Source: Prevotella sp.
Lineage (GTDB): Bacteria; Bacteroidota; Bacteroidia; Bacteroidales; Bacteroidaceae
Assembly (NCBI GenBank): GCA_017615355.1
Contig: JAGAAJ010000125.1
Span: forward strand, 1-56,965
DNA: 56,965 nt
Reading direction: 5' to 3'
Below are positions 16,112 to 25,706 of the stretch, in pieces (positions within the stretch are counted from its first letter, which is position 1; each line of letters begins with the position of its first letter). Both the position numbers and the translations under genes were made by a program. The notes beneath the pieces are model-generated. The model was not told the origin of the DNA and did not search any database. It worked only from the letters and a program-made list of their open reading frames with translations.

Positions 16112-19002
16112 AGCTTGTTTTTTAGGTATTGTCCAGTTATACTCTCCTTGCACTTGGCCACCTCTTCAGGCGTGCCAGCACAAATGAGATTGCCGCCCTT
16201 GTCGCCTCCGTCGGGGCCCAGGTCAATGACGTGGTCGGCCTGACGGATGACATCAAGGTTGTGCTCAATAATCAATATGGTATGTCCGCGCTCGATGAGA
16301 GCGTTCATCGAATCCAGTAGACGGCGAATATCATGGAAATGGAGGCCTGTGGTGGGCTCGTCGAAGATGAAGAGTGTGGGTTCCTGGCGCTCCTGACCGA
16401 TGAAATAGGCCAGTTTTACGCGCTGGTTCTCACCGCCTGAGAGTGTCGAAGAGTTCTGTCCCAGCTTGATATAGCCTAGGCCGACGTCCTCTAGGGTTTT
16501 CAGACGCTTGACGATAGTATTCTCACCTTCAAAGAACTCGATGGCCTCAGAGATGGTCATGTTCAGCACATCGTCGACATTCTTACCCTTATAGCGCACA
16601 TCGAGGATGTCGCGCTTGAAGCGGTGTCCGTGACAGGCCTCGCACTCCAACACGAGATCAGCCATAAACTGCATCTCGACGGTGATGGTGCCAGCACCCT
16701 TGCACTCGTCGCAGCGACCACCGTCGGTGTTGAACGAGAAGAACTGGCTAGTGAAGCCCATCTGCTGCGCGAGGGGTTGCTCGGCAAAGAGGTCGCGGAT
16801 GGCGTCATAGGCCTTCACATAGGTGGCTGGATTGGATCGTGTGGACTTTCCGATAGGATTCTGGTCGACAAACTCCACACGCTGGATGGCGCTGATATCG
16901 CCTGACAAACCGCTATATTCGCCTGGCTGGTCGAACACCTCACCCAAATGGCGTTTCAGCGCAGGATAGAGGATGCCCTTGATGAGCGTCGACTTGCCTG
17001 AGCCGGAGACACCCGTGACAACAGTCATCACGTTCAGGGGAATCTCCACGTCGATGCCCCTCAGGTTGTTCATGCGAGCGCCCTTAATGTCGATGTGCCT
17101 GTTCCAAGGACGGCGCGAAGTGGGTGTGGGCAGCGTGTCGATGCCGGAAAGGAAGCGGAGGGTGTGGCTCTTTTCGCTCGACAAACTAGTCATACTAGTC
17201 GTACTAGTTGTACTAGTTGAACTAGTGTTACCAGCCACAACAGCCAGCGGGCCTTGATACACAATCTCGCCACCCAGCCTGCCGGCATCTGGGCCTACGT
17301 CGACAAGATAGTCGGCGGAACGGATAATCTCCTCATCGTGCTCCACCACTACTACGGTATTGCCCAAAGCCTGCAACTCCTTCAGCACGTGGATGAGGCG
17401 CTGAGTGTCGCGCGAATGGAGGCCGATGCTTGGCTCATCGAGGATATAGAGCGAGCCGACAAGCGACGAACCAAGCGAGGTGCAGAGGTTGATGCGCTGA
17501 CTTTCGCCGCCTGAAAGGCTATTCGATAGACGATTTAACGTAAGATAGCCAAGTCCCACATCCAGAAGGAATTGCAGGCGATTGTTAATCTCAGTCAACA
17601 AACGCTTGCCTACGCCGGCGTCGTGTTCCGAAAGCTGTAACTGAGCGAACCACTCCTTCAGTCGGATGACGGGCATCTGCACCAAGTCGGTGATGCTGCG
17701 TCCACCAATCTTCACGTATTCGGCCTCAGGCTTCAAGCGCGTACCGTGACACCTGGGGCACACCGTCTTGCCACGATAGCGGCTCAGCATCACGCGGTAC
17801 TGAATCTTATACTGGTTCTCCCTCACCATCTGGAAGAAACTGTCGATACAAGGTTTCTCCTTCTTGCGCTTGTCGCTGGGCAGCCCGTGCCACAGCCAGT
17901 CTTTCTGCTGCTGGGTGAGTGCGTAATAGGGCTCAAAGATGGGGAAATCGTCGGCAGGAGCGTGTTGGATGAACCAGTTTTTCCACTCGCCCATCTTCTC
18001 TCCGTGCCAAGGAACGACGCAGCCATCGTAGACCGACAGCGACGTGTTGGGGATGACCAAATGCTCGTCGATGCCGATGACGCTACCGAAGCCCTGACAC
18101 TCAGGACAGGCGCCCACAGGCGAGTTAAATGAGAAAGTCTGGTCGGTAGGCTCCTCGAAGGTGATGCCGTCGGCCTCGAAGCGAGTGCTAAAGTCATAGC
18201 AAAGACCCGCAGGTAGAACCATCAGGCGCAGCTGGCCCTGTCCCTCGTAGAAAGCCGTCTCGGCAGAATCGACGAGGCGCGCAATCGTCTCTTTGTCGTT
18301 GGAGGCAGAGAGGCGGTCGATGACAAGATAGAAAGTCTCCCCCTGCCCCTCAGAAGGGAGGGGAGAAGCAGCCAGATAGTCATCGATACGCATGATTGTA
18401 GCCCCGGCTTCATTCATTCCGAAGGCTTCGTTCCCCTCCTTCCGGAGGGGTTGGGGGAGGCTTATCCTGCTGTAGCCCTGCAAAAGACAGGCCTTCAGCT
18501 GCTGTTCCAGCGTGCGGTCTTCAGGCACGACGAGGGGAGCGAGGACGACGAACTTCGTGCCCTGCGAGAACTCCAGCATCTTCTGCACCACGTCCTCGGT
18601 GGTGTGTTTCTTCACCTCCTCGCCGCTGACTGGCGAATAGGTGTGGCCGATGCGCGCGAAGAGCAGGCGCATATACTCGTAGATCTCCGTCGAGGTGCCA
18701 ACGGTGCTGCGCGGATTACGGGCGATGACCTTCTGCTCGATGGCGATGGCAGGCGGAATGCCACGAATGAAGTCGCACTCAGGTTTGTTCATGCGTCCCA
18801 GGAACTGGCGCGCATAGCTGCTGAGGCTCTCCACATAGCGGCGCTGCCCCTCGGCATAGAGTGTGTCGAAAGCCAGCGACGACTTGCCGGAGCCGCTGAC
18901 GCCGGTGATGACGATGAACTTACCCTGCGGCAACCGCACGTCCACATTCTTCAGATTGTTGACGCGTGCGCCCTTGATTTCTATGTATTCCTGAGTGGCC
19001 AA
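16108..19002 (-). CDS. uvrA: Excinuclease ABC subunit A with three repeat-derived insertions
   Basis: 964 residues. UvrA recognises DNA damage in nucleotide-excision repair. Both ATPases are complete: Walker [16 protein letters not shown] (about 34) and [13 protein letters not shown] (about 651), signatures LSGGESQRI and LSGGENQRV. Zinc-module CxxC pairs are intact ([32 protein letters not shown]). The likely start is TTG at 19002. Three unusual in-frame segments stand out: [11 protein letters not shown] (about 180-190) and [12 protein letters not shown] (about 211-222), both encoded by the CCCCTCCC palindromic element, and a Thr/Ser run (about 591-606) encoded by ACTAGT repeats. The first two lie in a poorly conserved region of the N-terminal half, the third between the two ATPase halves. 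Confidence 0.95.
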   Translation of the reverse strand: MATQEYIEIKGARVNNLKNVDVRLPQGKFIVITGVSGSGKSSLAFDTLYAEGQRRYVESLSSYARQFLGRMNKPECDFIRGIPPAIAIEQKVIARNPRSTVGTSTEIYEYMRLLFARIGHTYSPVSGEEVKKHTTEDVVQKMLEFSQGTKFVVLAPLVVPEDRTLEQQLKACLLQGYSRISLPQPLRKEGNEAFGMNEAGATIMRIDDYLAASPLPSEGQGETFYLVIDRLSASNDKETIARLVDSAETAFYEGQGQLRLMVLPAGLCYDFSTRFEADGITFEEPTDQTFSFNSPVGACPECQGFGSVIGIDEHLVIPNTSLSVYDGCVVPWHGEKMGEWKNWFIQHAPADDFPIFEPYYALTQQQKDWLWHGLPSDKRKKEKPCIDSFFQMVRENQYKIQYRVMLSRYRGKTVCPRCHGTRLKPEAEYVKIGGRSITDLVQMPVIRLKEWFAQLQLSEHDAGVGKRLLTEINNRLQFLLDVGLGYLTLNRLSNSLSGGESQRINLCTSLGSSLVGSLYILDEPSIGLHSRDTQRLIHVLKELQALGNTVVVVEHDEEIIRSADYLVDVGPDAGRLGGEIVYQGPLAVVAGNTSSTSTTSTTSMTSLSSEKSHTLRFLSGIDTLPTPTSRRPWNRHIDIKGARMNNLRGIDVEIPLNVMTVVTGVSGSGKSTLIKGILYPALKRHLGEVFDQPGEYSGLSGDISAIQRVEFVDQNPIGKSTRSNPATYVKAYDAIRDLFAEQPLAQQMGFTSQFFSFNTDGGRCDECKGAGTITVEMQFMADLVLECEACHGHRFKRDILDVRYKGKNVDDVLNMTISEAIEFFEGENTIVKRLKTLEDVGLGYIKLGQNSSTLSGGENQRVKLAYFIGQERQEPTLFIFDEPTTGLHFHDIRRLLDSMNALIERGHTILIIEHNLDVIRQADHVIDLGPDGGDKGGNLICAGTPEEVAKCKESITGQYLKNKL
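17185..17229. repeat. ACTAGT 9-nt tandem repeat inside uvrA
   Basis: ACTAGT occurs at 17185, 17194, 17203, 17212 and 17221, an exact 9-nt period with variable third triplets. It encodes a Thr/Ser/Met run in the linker before [10 protein letters not shown] of UvrA. A multiple of three keeps the frame. Confidence 0.9.
18334..18367. repeat. CCCCTCCC palindromic element inside uvrA (copy 1)
   Basis: CTCCCCCTGCCCCT pairs with AGGGAGGGGAG around a CAGA loop with small mismatches. It matches the dispersed element seen in intergenic regions of this window, here read in frame as PLPSEGQGE of UvrA. Confidence 0.75.
18431..18464. repeat. CCCCTCCC palindromic element inside uvrA (copy 2)
   Basis: CCCCTCC (18433) pairs with GGAGGGG (ending 18450), followed by the TTGGGGGAGGCTT tail seen in the intergenic copies. 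It encodes [10 protein letters not shown] of UvrA. It lies about 65 nt from copy 1. Confidence 0.8.
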
Positions 19003-19047
19003 TATAATAAGCGGTATTAGTGTTCTTTCCCTTGAATCAGGTTCGGA

Positions 19048-20499
19048 TTAGATTCTCTTCAAGACCAGCAGCAGGTGATCCCACACCATCTGCACGGTAG
19101 GAATGAGCAGGCGTTCGTCGGGTGTGTGGACATCGCGCAGCGTAGGACCGAAGCTCACCATATCGAGGTTGGGATAGCGCTCTGAGAAGAGGCCGCACTC
19201 CAAGCCGGCGTGGATGCCGCGCACCACGGGCTCCTTGCCGAAGAGCTCCTTGTAGGTCTCTACGACGGTGTCGCGCAGGTGGCTCTCGGCCTTCATCTTC
19301 CATGCAGGATAGCCGTCGCTGCTCTTGGCCTCGGCGCCTGCCAGCTGGAAGGTTGCCACGATGGTGGCGCACATATTATCGAGGTTCGACATCACATTCG
19401 AGCGCTGCGAGGAGAGGATGTTAATCTCTGATTCTGAGGAATGTATGGCCGCAATGTTCGAGGAAGTCTCCACCATTCCGTTCAGCTCAGGATCCTGGCA
19501 GATGGCATAGATACCATTGTCGACAGCCTGGATAGCCCAGACGAAATTGCGGGCCACCTTGTCCTCGATAACGGGCTGCGCATCGGTGCTCTCCATCGTC
19601 CACACCATCTGCGTATCGGTGACATGATATTCGTCCTCCACGAGTGCAGAGAAGACATTCCAGTCGGCCTTCACATTCTCCTTCACAGCATTGGGCACAG
19701 CGATGACGAACTGTCCGTCGCGAGGGATGGCGTTGTGCAGCTTGCCGCTGTGGAACTCAGCCAGTCGCACGCCCTCATAGCGGTTCATCGTCTGGAAGAG
19801 GAAACGGCCGAGAATCTTGATGGCATTGGCGCGCTTCTTGTTGATGTCGTCGCCAGAATGGCCTCCGCAGAGTCCCTTCAGCTGTCCGCGCAAGAAGAAT
19901 GATCCGGCAGGAGCCTCCTCGCGAACGAAGGTGAACTTGGCCTGTGTGTTGCGACCGCCGGCACAGCTGACGAAGATTTCGCCCTCATCCTCCGAGTCGA
20001 GGTTGATGAGATAGTCGCCCGTCATGAAGCCGCTCTTCATGCCCTCGGCGCCACTAAGTCCCGTCTCCTCATCGCGGGTGAAGACGCACTCCAGCGGTCC
20101 ATGCTCGATATCGTCGGCCTCGAGGATGGCCAGCTCGATGGCGCAGCCGATGCCGTCGTCGGCACCCAGCGTGGTACCCTTGGCACGCAACCATTCGCCG
20201 TCGACATAGGTCTGGATGGCATCACGGTCGAAGTCGAACTCCACGTCCACCAGCTTGTCGCACACCATATCCATGTGGCTCTGCAGGATGACGGTCTTGC
20301 GGTCTTCAAAGCCCTTGGTGGCCGGCTTGCGGATGAGCACATTGCCCGTCTCGTCGACGATGGTCTCCAGATGATGGCTTTCGCCCCACCCTTTCAGGTA
20401 CTCAATCATCTTCTCTTCACGCTTCGAAGGGCGTGGAATACTGTTAATCTTTGCAAACTGCTCGAATACGGAAGCAGGTTTTAGGTCGTTTTTATTCAT
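19048..20499 (-). CDS. pepD: Aminoacyl-histidine dipeptidase (M20C, Xaa-His)
   Basis: 483 residues, cytoplasmic zinc dipeptidase. Metal-binding blocks are visible: ILQSHMDMVCDK (His/Asp), TTLGADDGIG, FTRDEETGLSGA (catalytic Glu and metal Glu), LINLDSEDEGE, and the C-terminal HAGLECGLFSE. The DEETG motif is intact. Length is as expected for PepD. It releases amino acids from dipeptides, notably Xaa-His such as carnosine. Monocistronic on the minus strand, divergent from the small membrane protein gene at 20567. Confidence 0.95.
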   Translation of the reverse strand: MNKNDLKPASVFEQFAKINSIPRPSKREEKMIEYLKGWGESHHLETIVDETGNVLIRKPATKGFEDRKTVILQSHMDMVCDKLVDVEFDFDRDAIQTYVDGEWLRAKGTTLGADDGIGCAIELAILEADDIEHGPLECVFTRDEETGLSGAEGMKSGFMTGDYLINLDSEDEGEIFVSCAGGRNTQAKFTFVREEAPAGSFFLRGQLKGLCGGHSGDDINKKRANAIKILGRFLFQTMNRYEGVRLAEFHSGKLHNAIPRDGQFVIAVPNAVKENVKADWNVFSALVEDEYHVTDTQMVWTMESTDAQPVIEDKVARNFVWAIQAVDNGIYAICQDPELNGMVETSSNIAAIHSSESEINILSSQRSNVMSNLDNMCATIVATFQLAGAEAKSSDGYPAWKMKAESHLRDTVVETYKELFGKEPVVRGIHAGLECGLFSERYPNLDMVSFGPTLRDVHTPDERLLIPTVQMVWDHLLLVLKRI

Positions 20500-20538
20500 T
20501 TTTAATGCTTATTTTTAAGTGATTCCGATTTTATTGTT

Positions 20539-20546
20539 TAATTTTG
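20539..20546 (+). promoter_or_regulatory. Promoter -7 box for small membrane protein gene
   Basis: TAATTTTG matches the Bacteroidetes -7 consensus, 20 nt before the ATG at 20567, implying a leader of roughly 15 nt. No certain -33 box. Confidence 0.5.
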
Positions 20547-20566
20547 CACCCGCAAAAGTAATAAAT

Positions 20567-20794
20567 ATGGTTGGAAAAATCGTCATAATCACGTTAATAA
20601 TTGCTATCGCGGTAGCATTTTTATGCGTAAAGGTGATTTTTCGGCGCAATGGGAGCTTCTCGTCGCAGCATATTCACGACTCTGAGGCGATGCGAGAGCG
20701 AGGCATCCACTGCGTGATGGACCAAGACCGCGAGATGCGGACACGAAGCCGACTGGCGGTAAGTGAGAAGAGACAAAAGAACGAATCTTTTTGA
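20567..20794 (+). CDS. Small single-span membrane protein, conserved Bacteroidales type
   Basis: 75 residues from ATG 20567. Residues 4-25 (KIVIITLIIAIAVAFLCVKV) form a membrane helix. A basic patch VIFRRNG follows, then a soluble tail with GIHCVMDQDREMR. The tail pattern (glycine, Cys, QDRE) is reminiscent of small uncharacterised proteins common in Bacteroidales; that is from memory, not a search. The last codons and stop overlap the 21-nt repeat array at 20779. Function unknown. Confidence 0.65.
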   Translation: MVGKIVIITLIIAIAVAFLCVKVIFRRNGSFSSQHIHDSEAMRERGIHCVMDQDREMRTRSRLAVSEKRQKNESF

Positions 20795-20839
20795 CAGAAG
20801 AATGAATCTTTTTGACAAAAGAACTGATTTTTGACATAA
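20779..20839. repeat. 21-nt tandem repeat between small protein and OmpH-like genes
   Basis: Units start at 20779, 20800 and 20821. The first two are 21 nt and nearly identical (GAAYGAATCTTTTTGACA), the third is shortened to 19 nt. The array covers the stop codon of the upstream small gene and the leader of the next gene. Confidence 0.85.
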
Positions 20840-20869
20840 GAACAAAAGAACATATTTTTATAAACCAAA

Positions 20870-21442
20870 ATGAAAAAGAACATTATCAAGACCTTTACCC
20901 TTCTGGCCGTCGGCGTGCTGATGGCTGCGTGCAACAACCAACCCTCGAAGATGGACAGCGACAAGGCTGCCAACGGATCGTCCGCACAGGGCGGCATCGC
21001 CTACATCGAGCTCGACTCGCTGACCGAGCACTACGAGTATGCCAAAGAGATGAAGGACTCCTTAGAGAAGATGAGTGCCAACGCCACCACCGTCCTGACC
21101 AACAAGGACAAGGAGCTGGAGCGCTCGTACAACAGCATCCAGACACGCCTGCAGAACAATACGTTCACCAGCGAGCAGCAGTATAAGACCGCAGTAGCCG
21201 CCTTCGAACAGGAGCGCAACAACCGCGTAGCCCTCGAGGCCCGTCTCAGCAACGAACTGGCTCAGAAGCAGGCCGAGTTCCTGCAGACCCTTCAGGACAG
21301 CCTCGACCATTTCCTGGCCGACTACAACAAGGACAAGAAATTCGACATGATCCTCAACAAGGCCACCGTGCTCTACGGCGACAACAAATACGACATCACT
21401 CAGGACGTCATCAACGGCATGAACGCCCGGTATAAGAAGTAA
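20870..21442 (+). CDS. OmpH/Skp-like periplasmic lipoprotein
   Basis: 190 residues. A lipoprotein signal ends in the lipobox LMAAC (Cys22). After a short polar linker the GGIAYIELDSLTEHYEYAKE strand-helix and a long charged coiled coil (about 60-160) match the OmpH family of periplasmic chaperones, which hold unfolded outer-membrane proteins. The C-terminal YNKDKKFDMILNKATVLYGD is the usual closing strand. Lipidation is unusual for classical Skp but common in Bacteroidetes members. It sits 6 nt before nhaD. Confidence 0.85.
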   Translation: MKKNIIKTFTLLAVGVLMAACNNQPSKMDSDKAANGSSAQGGIAYIELDSLTEHYEYAKEMKDSLEKMSANATTVLTNKDKELERSYNSIQTRLQNNTFTSEQQYKTAVAAFEQERNNRVALEARLSNELAQKQAEFLQTLQDSLDHFLADYNKDKKFDMILNKATVLYGDNKYDITQDVINGMNARYKK

Positions 21443-21448
21443 ATAACA

Positions 21449-22840
21449 ATGATGACGCTCGTTATCGTCCTGATGCTCGTCTTCAGCTATCTGCTGATAG
21501 CGACGGGCCATTTCACAGGTGTGAACAAGGCGGCTATCGCCATGTTCCTCGGCACCATCAGCTGGGTGGTGTTCGTCATCTGGGGCGATGATTTCGTGCA
21601 GAGCCAGCACGCCGCAGAGTATGCGGACTTCCTCGGTGGCGCGGAATCGACGAGCAAGACGGTGAAATACTTCATCTACGACAAGCTCTTCCTCAACTAC
21701 GTGGGCCGCGCGGCAGCCATCGTGATGTTCCTGCTGGCCACGATGTCCATCATCGAGATACTGAACAACAACGGTTGCTTCGACTTTATCAATGAGTGGA
21801 TTCGCACCCGCAACTCGAAGCGCCTCGTGTGGACCATCACGCTGGCCACGTTCATCCTTTCGGCCACCCTCGACAACCTCACTACGGCGATGCTCATGCT
21901 GGTCATCATGCATAGCATCGTGAAGAGCCGCTCCCAGCGCATGCTCATCGGCTCGGCCATCGTGCTGGCGGCCTGCTGCGGCGGTTGCTTTACCGTCATC
22001 GGCGACTGCACGGGCCTGCTGCTATGGGGCGACGAGGCCATCACGGCCACCCATTTCTCAGGCTATCTGGCCCTGCCCGCCATCGCAGCATGGGTGATTC
22101 CCACTTTTCTTATCAACCGCGAGCTGCCTGCCCGTCTCGACATTGAGTGGACGGTGGCACCCTATCGCGGCGACGATACCCGCCTCAACCGCTGGCAGCG
22201 CGTGCTGATGCTCTTCGTCGGCTTGGGCGGCCTGTGGTTCGTGCCCACCTTCCTCAGCCTCACGCGCCTCTCGCCGTTCCTTGGCGCCCTCTGCGTGTTG
22301 AGCGTGCTGTGGGTGGTGAACGAGGCCTTCAACCGCAAGCTGATGAACGCCGACCAGATGTCGCAGCGCCGGTTCCCGCGCGTCCTGCAATATGGCGCCA
22401 TCCAGCAAATGCTCTTCGTCATGGGCATCATGCTGGGCTTCGGAGCCGTTTCCGAGACAGGCGTGCTGGGAACGATTGCCACCTGGATTGAGACGAACAT
22501 CGGCAATGTCTGGATCATCGGCTTCATCTCAGGCCTGCTGAGCAGCGCCGTCGACATGTTCACGGTGGCTGTCTCCGACATCTCCTTCGCCCAGTCGCTG
22601 CACGGCATGGCTGGCGACGCAGGAGCCTATGCCCAGAACGGAGCCTTCTGGCTCATCATCGCCTTCTCTACGGCGGTAGGCGGTTGCCTGCTCTCCGTAG
22701 GCAGCGTCAGCGGCATCGCCCTCATGCAGATGGAGCATATCCGCCTCTCCTGGTATGTGCGCCGCATCGCCCCGAAGGTGCTGGCGGGCTGGATCATCGG
22801 CATGGCCGTGCTCTACATCGAACATCTTTTAGTACCCTAA
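21449..22840 (+). CDS. nhaD: NhaD-type Na+/H+ antiporter
   Basis: 463 residues, about 12 membrane spans, ion-transporter superfamily. Typical signatures are SATLDNLTTAMLMLVIMHSIV, the VLAACCGGCFTVIGDCTGLLLW segment (read here as two shorter conserved halves) and SSAVDMFTVAVSDISF. NhaD exports sodium (or lithium) for protons and supports pH and salt homeostasis. Two Met codons in tandem (21449, 21452) are both possible starts. It lies between the OmpH-like gene and pfkA with 6-nt gaps on each side, so the three form an operon. Confidence 0.88.
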   Translation: MMTLVIVLMLVFSYLLIATGHFTGVNKAAIAMFLGTISWVVFVIWGDDFVQSQHAAEYADFLGGAESTSKTVKYFIYDKLFLNYVGRAAAIVMFLLATMSIIEILNNNGCFDFINEWIRTRNSKRLVWTITLATFILSATLDNLTTAMLMLVIMHSIVKSRSQRMLIGSAIVLAACCGGCFTVIGDCTGLLLWGDEAITATHFSGYLALPAIAAWVIPTFLINRELPARLDIEWTVAPYRGDDTRLNRWQRVLMLFVGLGGLWFVPTFLSLTRLSPFLGALCVLSVLWVVNEAFNRKLMNADQMSQRRFPRVLQYGAIQQMLFVMGIMLGFGAVSETGVLGTIATWIETNIGNVWIIGFISGLLSSAVDMFTVAVSDISFAQSLHGMAGDAGAYAQNGAFWLIIAFSTAVGGCLLSVGSVSGIALMQMEHIRLSWYVRRIAPKVLAGWIIGMAVLYIEHLLVP

Positions 22841-22846
22841 ATACCA

Positions 22847-23824
22847 ATGGCCAAAATCAAGACTATAGGAATTCTCACCTCAGGCGGTGATGCCCCTGGG
22901 ATGAACGCAGCCATCCGCGCCGTCACGCGCGCAGGCATCTACAACGGTTTCAACATCAAAGGCATCTATCGTGGCTACGACGGCCTGATCAAGGGCGAGG
23001 TGAAGACCTTCACCACCGAAAACGTGTCGGGCATCATCACCCGAGGCGGCACCATCCTGAAGACCGCCCGCTCGAAGGAGTTTATGACGCCCGAAGGCAT
23101 GCAGAAGGCCTACGAGACCTGCCAGCGCGAGGAGATTGACGCCCTCGTCGTCATCGGCGGCAACGGCTCGCTGACGGGAGCCCGCAACTTCGGAATGGAG
23201 TTCGACTTCCCCTGCATCGGACTGCCCGGCACCATTGACAACGACCTCTACGGCACCGACTCCACCATCGGCTACGACACCACGATGAATACCATCATGG
23301 AGTGCGTAGACCGTATCCGCGACACGGCCAACTCACACGAGCGTATCTTCTTCGTCGAGGTGATGGGACGCGATGCCGGTTTCCTGGCACAGAACTCAGC
23401 CATCGCCTGCGGTGCCGAGGCTGCCATCATTCCTGAGGAGATGACCAACGAAGACCAGCTGGCACAGTTCATGGGACGCGGCATCCGCAAGTCGAAGAAG
23501 TCGTGCATCGTCATCGTCTCTGAGAGCCCCAAATGCGGCGCCCTCTACTATGCCGACCGTGTGAAGAAGGAGTTCCCCGGCTTCGATGTGCGTGTCTCCA
23601 TCCTCGGCCATCTGCAGCGTGGCGGCACCCCGTCGGCCCACGACCGCATCCTCGCCAGCCGTACCGGCGTAGGAGCCATCGAGGCCATCAAGCAGGGGCA
23701 GCGCAACGTGATGGTGGGTGTGCGCAACAACGAGGTGGTCTACGTGCCTTTCAGCGAGTGCATCCGCACCGACAAGCCCTTTGACAAGAAACTCATCAAA
23801 GTGCTTGACGAATTAAGCATCTAA
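22847..23824 (+). CDS. pfkA: ATP-dependent 6-phosphofructokinase
   Basis: 325 residues, bacterial PfkA length. [18 protein letters not shown] is the nucleotide-binding N-terminus, [18 protein letters not shown] holds the catalytic Asp and fructose-6-phosphate loop, [11 protein letters not shown] and [15 protein letters not shown] are the substrate-binding motifs. The residue after GGD is Ala rather than the Gly common in ATP-dependent forms, but the PGMN sequence is typical. It performs the committed step of glycolysis. Last gene of the ompH-nhaD-pfkA run. Confidence 0.95.
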   Translation: MAKIKTIGILTSGGDAPGMNAAIRAVTRAGIYNGFNIKGIYRGYDGLIKGEVKTFTTENVSGIITRGGTILKTARSKEFMTPEGMQKAYETCQREEIDALVVIGGNGSLTGARNFGMEFDFPCIGLPGTIDNDLYGTDSTIGYDTTMNTIMECVDRIRDTANSHERIFFVEVMGRDAGFLAQNSAIACGAEAAIIPEEMTNEDQLAQFMGRGIRKSKKSCIVIVSESPKCGALYYADRVKKEFPGFDVRVSILGHLQRGGTPSAHDRILASRTGVGAIEAIKQGQRNVMVGVRNNEVVYVPFSECIRTDKPFDKKLIKVLDELSI

Positions 23825-23835
23825 ACTCTCACACC

Positions 23836-23873
23836 CCAAAAGCCTCCCCTTCGGGGAGGCTTGGAGGGGGTTT
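23836..23873. repeat. CCCCTCCC-type palindromic element between convergent genes
   Basis: AAGCCTCCCC (23840) pairs with GGGGAGGCTT (ending 23862) around a TTC loop, followed by GGAGGGGGTTT. It occupies nearly all of the gap between pfkA and the convergent gene ending at 23874 and could act as a bidirectional terminator. Confidence 0.8.
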
Positions 23874-24488
23874 CTAATACTGTGACTGGTCGAACTTCAT
23901 CCCGTTCCATTTCATCAGGATGCGAACGGGACGATTTGCTGCGTGAATCACAGCCTTGATATCCTTGCCCTTGCGAGGCAGGTCATAGGTGACCACAGGC
24001 GTCACCCGAATGCTGGCGCCGAGGTCATATTCCGACTCGTAGGTAAGCGTGTGAGCAGTATTGTCATAGCGGTAGAACATCAGGCCCGTGGACTCCGTCT
24101 CTACAGGCTTGCCATTCTGTTCACAACCATTGTTGATGGCCACCAGCTTGTGCTTGTTGTCGGAGCAGTTCCAGTAGCAAATCTCCACATAGCTGTGACT
24201 GCGCACATCGGCATCCTCATAGCGCTGGTCGAAGCGCACATAGCCATTCTCCACGTCGCTGAGGATAGTAGCACCCTCGCGCATCGGATAGTGGTCGCGC
24301 AGCAGCTCCCAGTTGTCAGCCATATTGCCCAGCGACTCGCCGAGGTCGTCCTGCGAGAGGATGGCCGTCACAAAGTCGAGGATATTGGGCCTTGCGCCGT
24401 CATACTTCACCACGATGTAATCCTCCTGAGCCTGTGCAGTCACCGCCATCAGCAGCACTGCCACCATTGACAAAATCTTTTTCTTCAT
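23874..24488 (-). CDS. Secreted protein of unknown function
   Basis: 204 residues from ATG 24488. A clear signal peptide (MKKKILSMVAVLLMAVTAQA) is followed by a mature domain starting EDYIVVKYDGARPNILDF. No motif of a known enzyme was recognised. Hydrophobic strands and aromatic residues suggest a small beta-rich periplasmic or surface domain. Extending the frame upstream would translate a Glu/Asn/Asp repeat derived from AACGAA repeats, which is unlikely to be real. Convergent with pfkA. Confidence 0.75.
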   Translation of the reverse strand: MKKKILSMVAVLLMAVTAQAQEDYIVVKYDGARPNILDFVTAILSQDDLGESLGNMADNWELLRDHYPMREGATILSDVENGYVRFDQRYEDADVRSHSYVEICYWNCSDNKHKLVAINNGCEQNGKPVETESTGLMFYRYDNTAHTLTYESEYDLGASIRVTPVVTYDLPRKGKDIKAVIHAANRPVRILMKWNGMKFDQSQY

Positions 24489-24490
24489 GC

Positions 24491-24575
24491 TATTTTCGTT
24501 TTGGTTTTCTTTTTCGTATTCGTATTCGTTTTCGTCTTCGTCTTCGTTTTCGTCTTCGTTTTTTTCGTTTGAGTC
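24491..24575 (-). repeat. AACGAA/GACGAA hexanucleotide repeat in leader
   Basis: On the minus strand about a dozen hexamers of the form RACGAA or TACGAA run up to a few nt before the ATG at 24488. The same unit precedes the GH57 gene at 3612 and lies upstream of the HU-related gene at 26664, always in sense orientation. Confidence 0.8.
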
Positions 24576-24645
24576 ATAAATCGCCTGCAAAGGTAGCAAC
24601 TATTTTTCAAACGAGCAACCACGCTTCCTATTTTTTTCTAACGTC

Positions 24646-24745
24646 ACTCCCGCTGCTGAGTGCCGCTACTCCCGTCAGGGAACACCGTCACTCCCGTTTC
24701 TGAGTACCGCTACTCCCGCTGCTGAGTACCGTTATTCCTGCTGCG
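24646..24745. repeat. 22-nt tandem repeat at gene 3' end
   Basis: Units start at 24646, 24668, 24690, 24712 and 24734, of the form ACTCCCGCTGCTGAGTACC. The fifth, degenerate unit covers the stop and last codons (PQQE) of the gene on the minus strand ending at 24732. Period 22, close to the 21-nt arrays elsewhere. Confidence 0.88.
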
Positions 24746-25607
24746 GAGTTTCTTTTCTGCACATCCCGACAAGGTAACGCTCGATCTCATTGAGGGCTTC
24801 GTGGTGGTCGGGGCCGACGGCATAGCCACCCGAGGAGATGTCGCCCTTCTCAAAATAGATGGACAGGTTCCATGACGAGGCATCGGTGATGTCAAAGTCG
24901 GGATGGTAATCTCTACCTATTTCATAAAGCATGCCGTCCTCCACCATGTCGCGGACACGCTGGAACACCGAGTCGGCCACCACTATCGTGGTATCGGTAC
25001 CTTCCTCTTCGCCTGGTCCCCAACGAAGATGCCTCTCTTCCTTGAGGGTCAGCGTGCCACTCTCGCTGTTCTTGTCGCGCTTCAGTGTCAGCTCCCTTCT
25101 CCAGCCGGCGAAACCGTTGCTCGCCGACGAGGAGAACGACAGCAGCCGTCCCTCAGGCATCACCGCCGGCGCGCGGTGCGTCAGCTCATAGTCGATGGCA
25201 CCTATCAGCATCGGCGCGTCTTCATAGATGCGCTCCACGGCTGCGATGATGCGGTTGGCACGGTCCATATCAGTAAAGTACTTCGCCAAGGCCGTCTGGC
25301 GCTTCTCACCCTTTTTCTTGCCGCAGATGGCATCAATGACCATCTTGGGTGTCTGCACACGGTTCTGTTCCTCCACCACCCGCTCACGAGTCTCCTTCAG
25401 CGACGGGATGCTGTATCTGCCCAAGTTTCTCATATAGCCTTCAGTATGACCGTGGTCACTCAGCCAATACACTCCGCACCGCCAGAAATACATCTCCTGC
25501 ATCTCCTTGAGCGACTTGTTCATCTCCTCCGTCCACTTCTTCTTAGCACAGACAGGCAATGCCATCATCATCGACATCGCCAATAAGCACATTGTTTGTT
25601 TCATCAT
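24732..25607 (-). CDS. Secreted protein of unknown function
   Basis: 291 residues; two ATG codons in tandem at 25607 and 25604. A signal peptide (about residues 1-21, ending PVCA) precedes a mainly helical, highly charged mature protein. No known domain was recognised. A central GEKRQTALAKYFTDMDRANR helix and a later beta-rich part with DTTIVVADSVFQRVRDMV are seen. The C-terminal residues derive from the adjacent 22-nt repeat, suggesting that the natural stop has drifted into the array. No neighbour gives functional context. Confidence 0.72.
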   Translation of the reverse strand: MMKQTMCLLAMSMMMALPVCAKKKWTEEMNKSLKEMQEMYFWRCGVYWLSDHGHTEGYMRNLGRYSIPSLKETRERVVEEQNRVQTPKMVIDAICGKKKGEKRQTALAKYFTDMDRANRIIAAVERIYEDAPMLIGAIDYELTHRAPAVMPEGRLLSFSSSASNGFAGWRRELTLKRDKNSESGTLTLKEERHLRWGPGEEEGTDTTIVVADSVFQRVRDMVEDGMLYEIGRDYHPDFDITDASSWNLSIYFEKGDISSGGYAVGPDHHEALNEIERYLVGMCRKETPQQE

Positions 25608-25706
25608 ATACAGTTAGTCCTGATTAATTCGAAATATGTCCTATCAATACATTATTGTTTGCAAAAATAGTGATAATTTTTCAGATGGAGCTCATTTTTT
25701 GAGAAA

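Noticed and set aside
23874-24599. Longer start for the secreted protein at 24488
   Set aside because: The extra 37 residues are translated AACGAA repeats, and they would bury the signal peptide.
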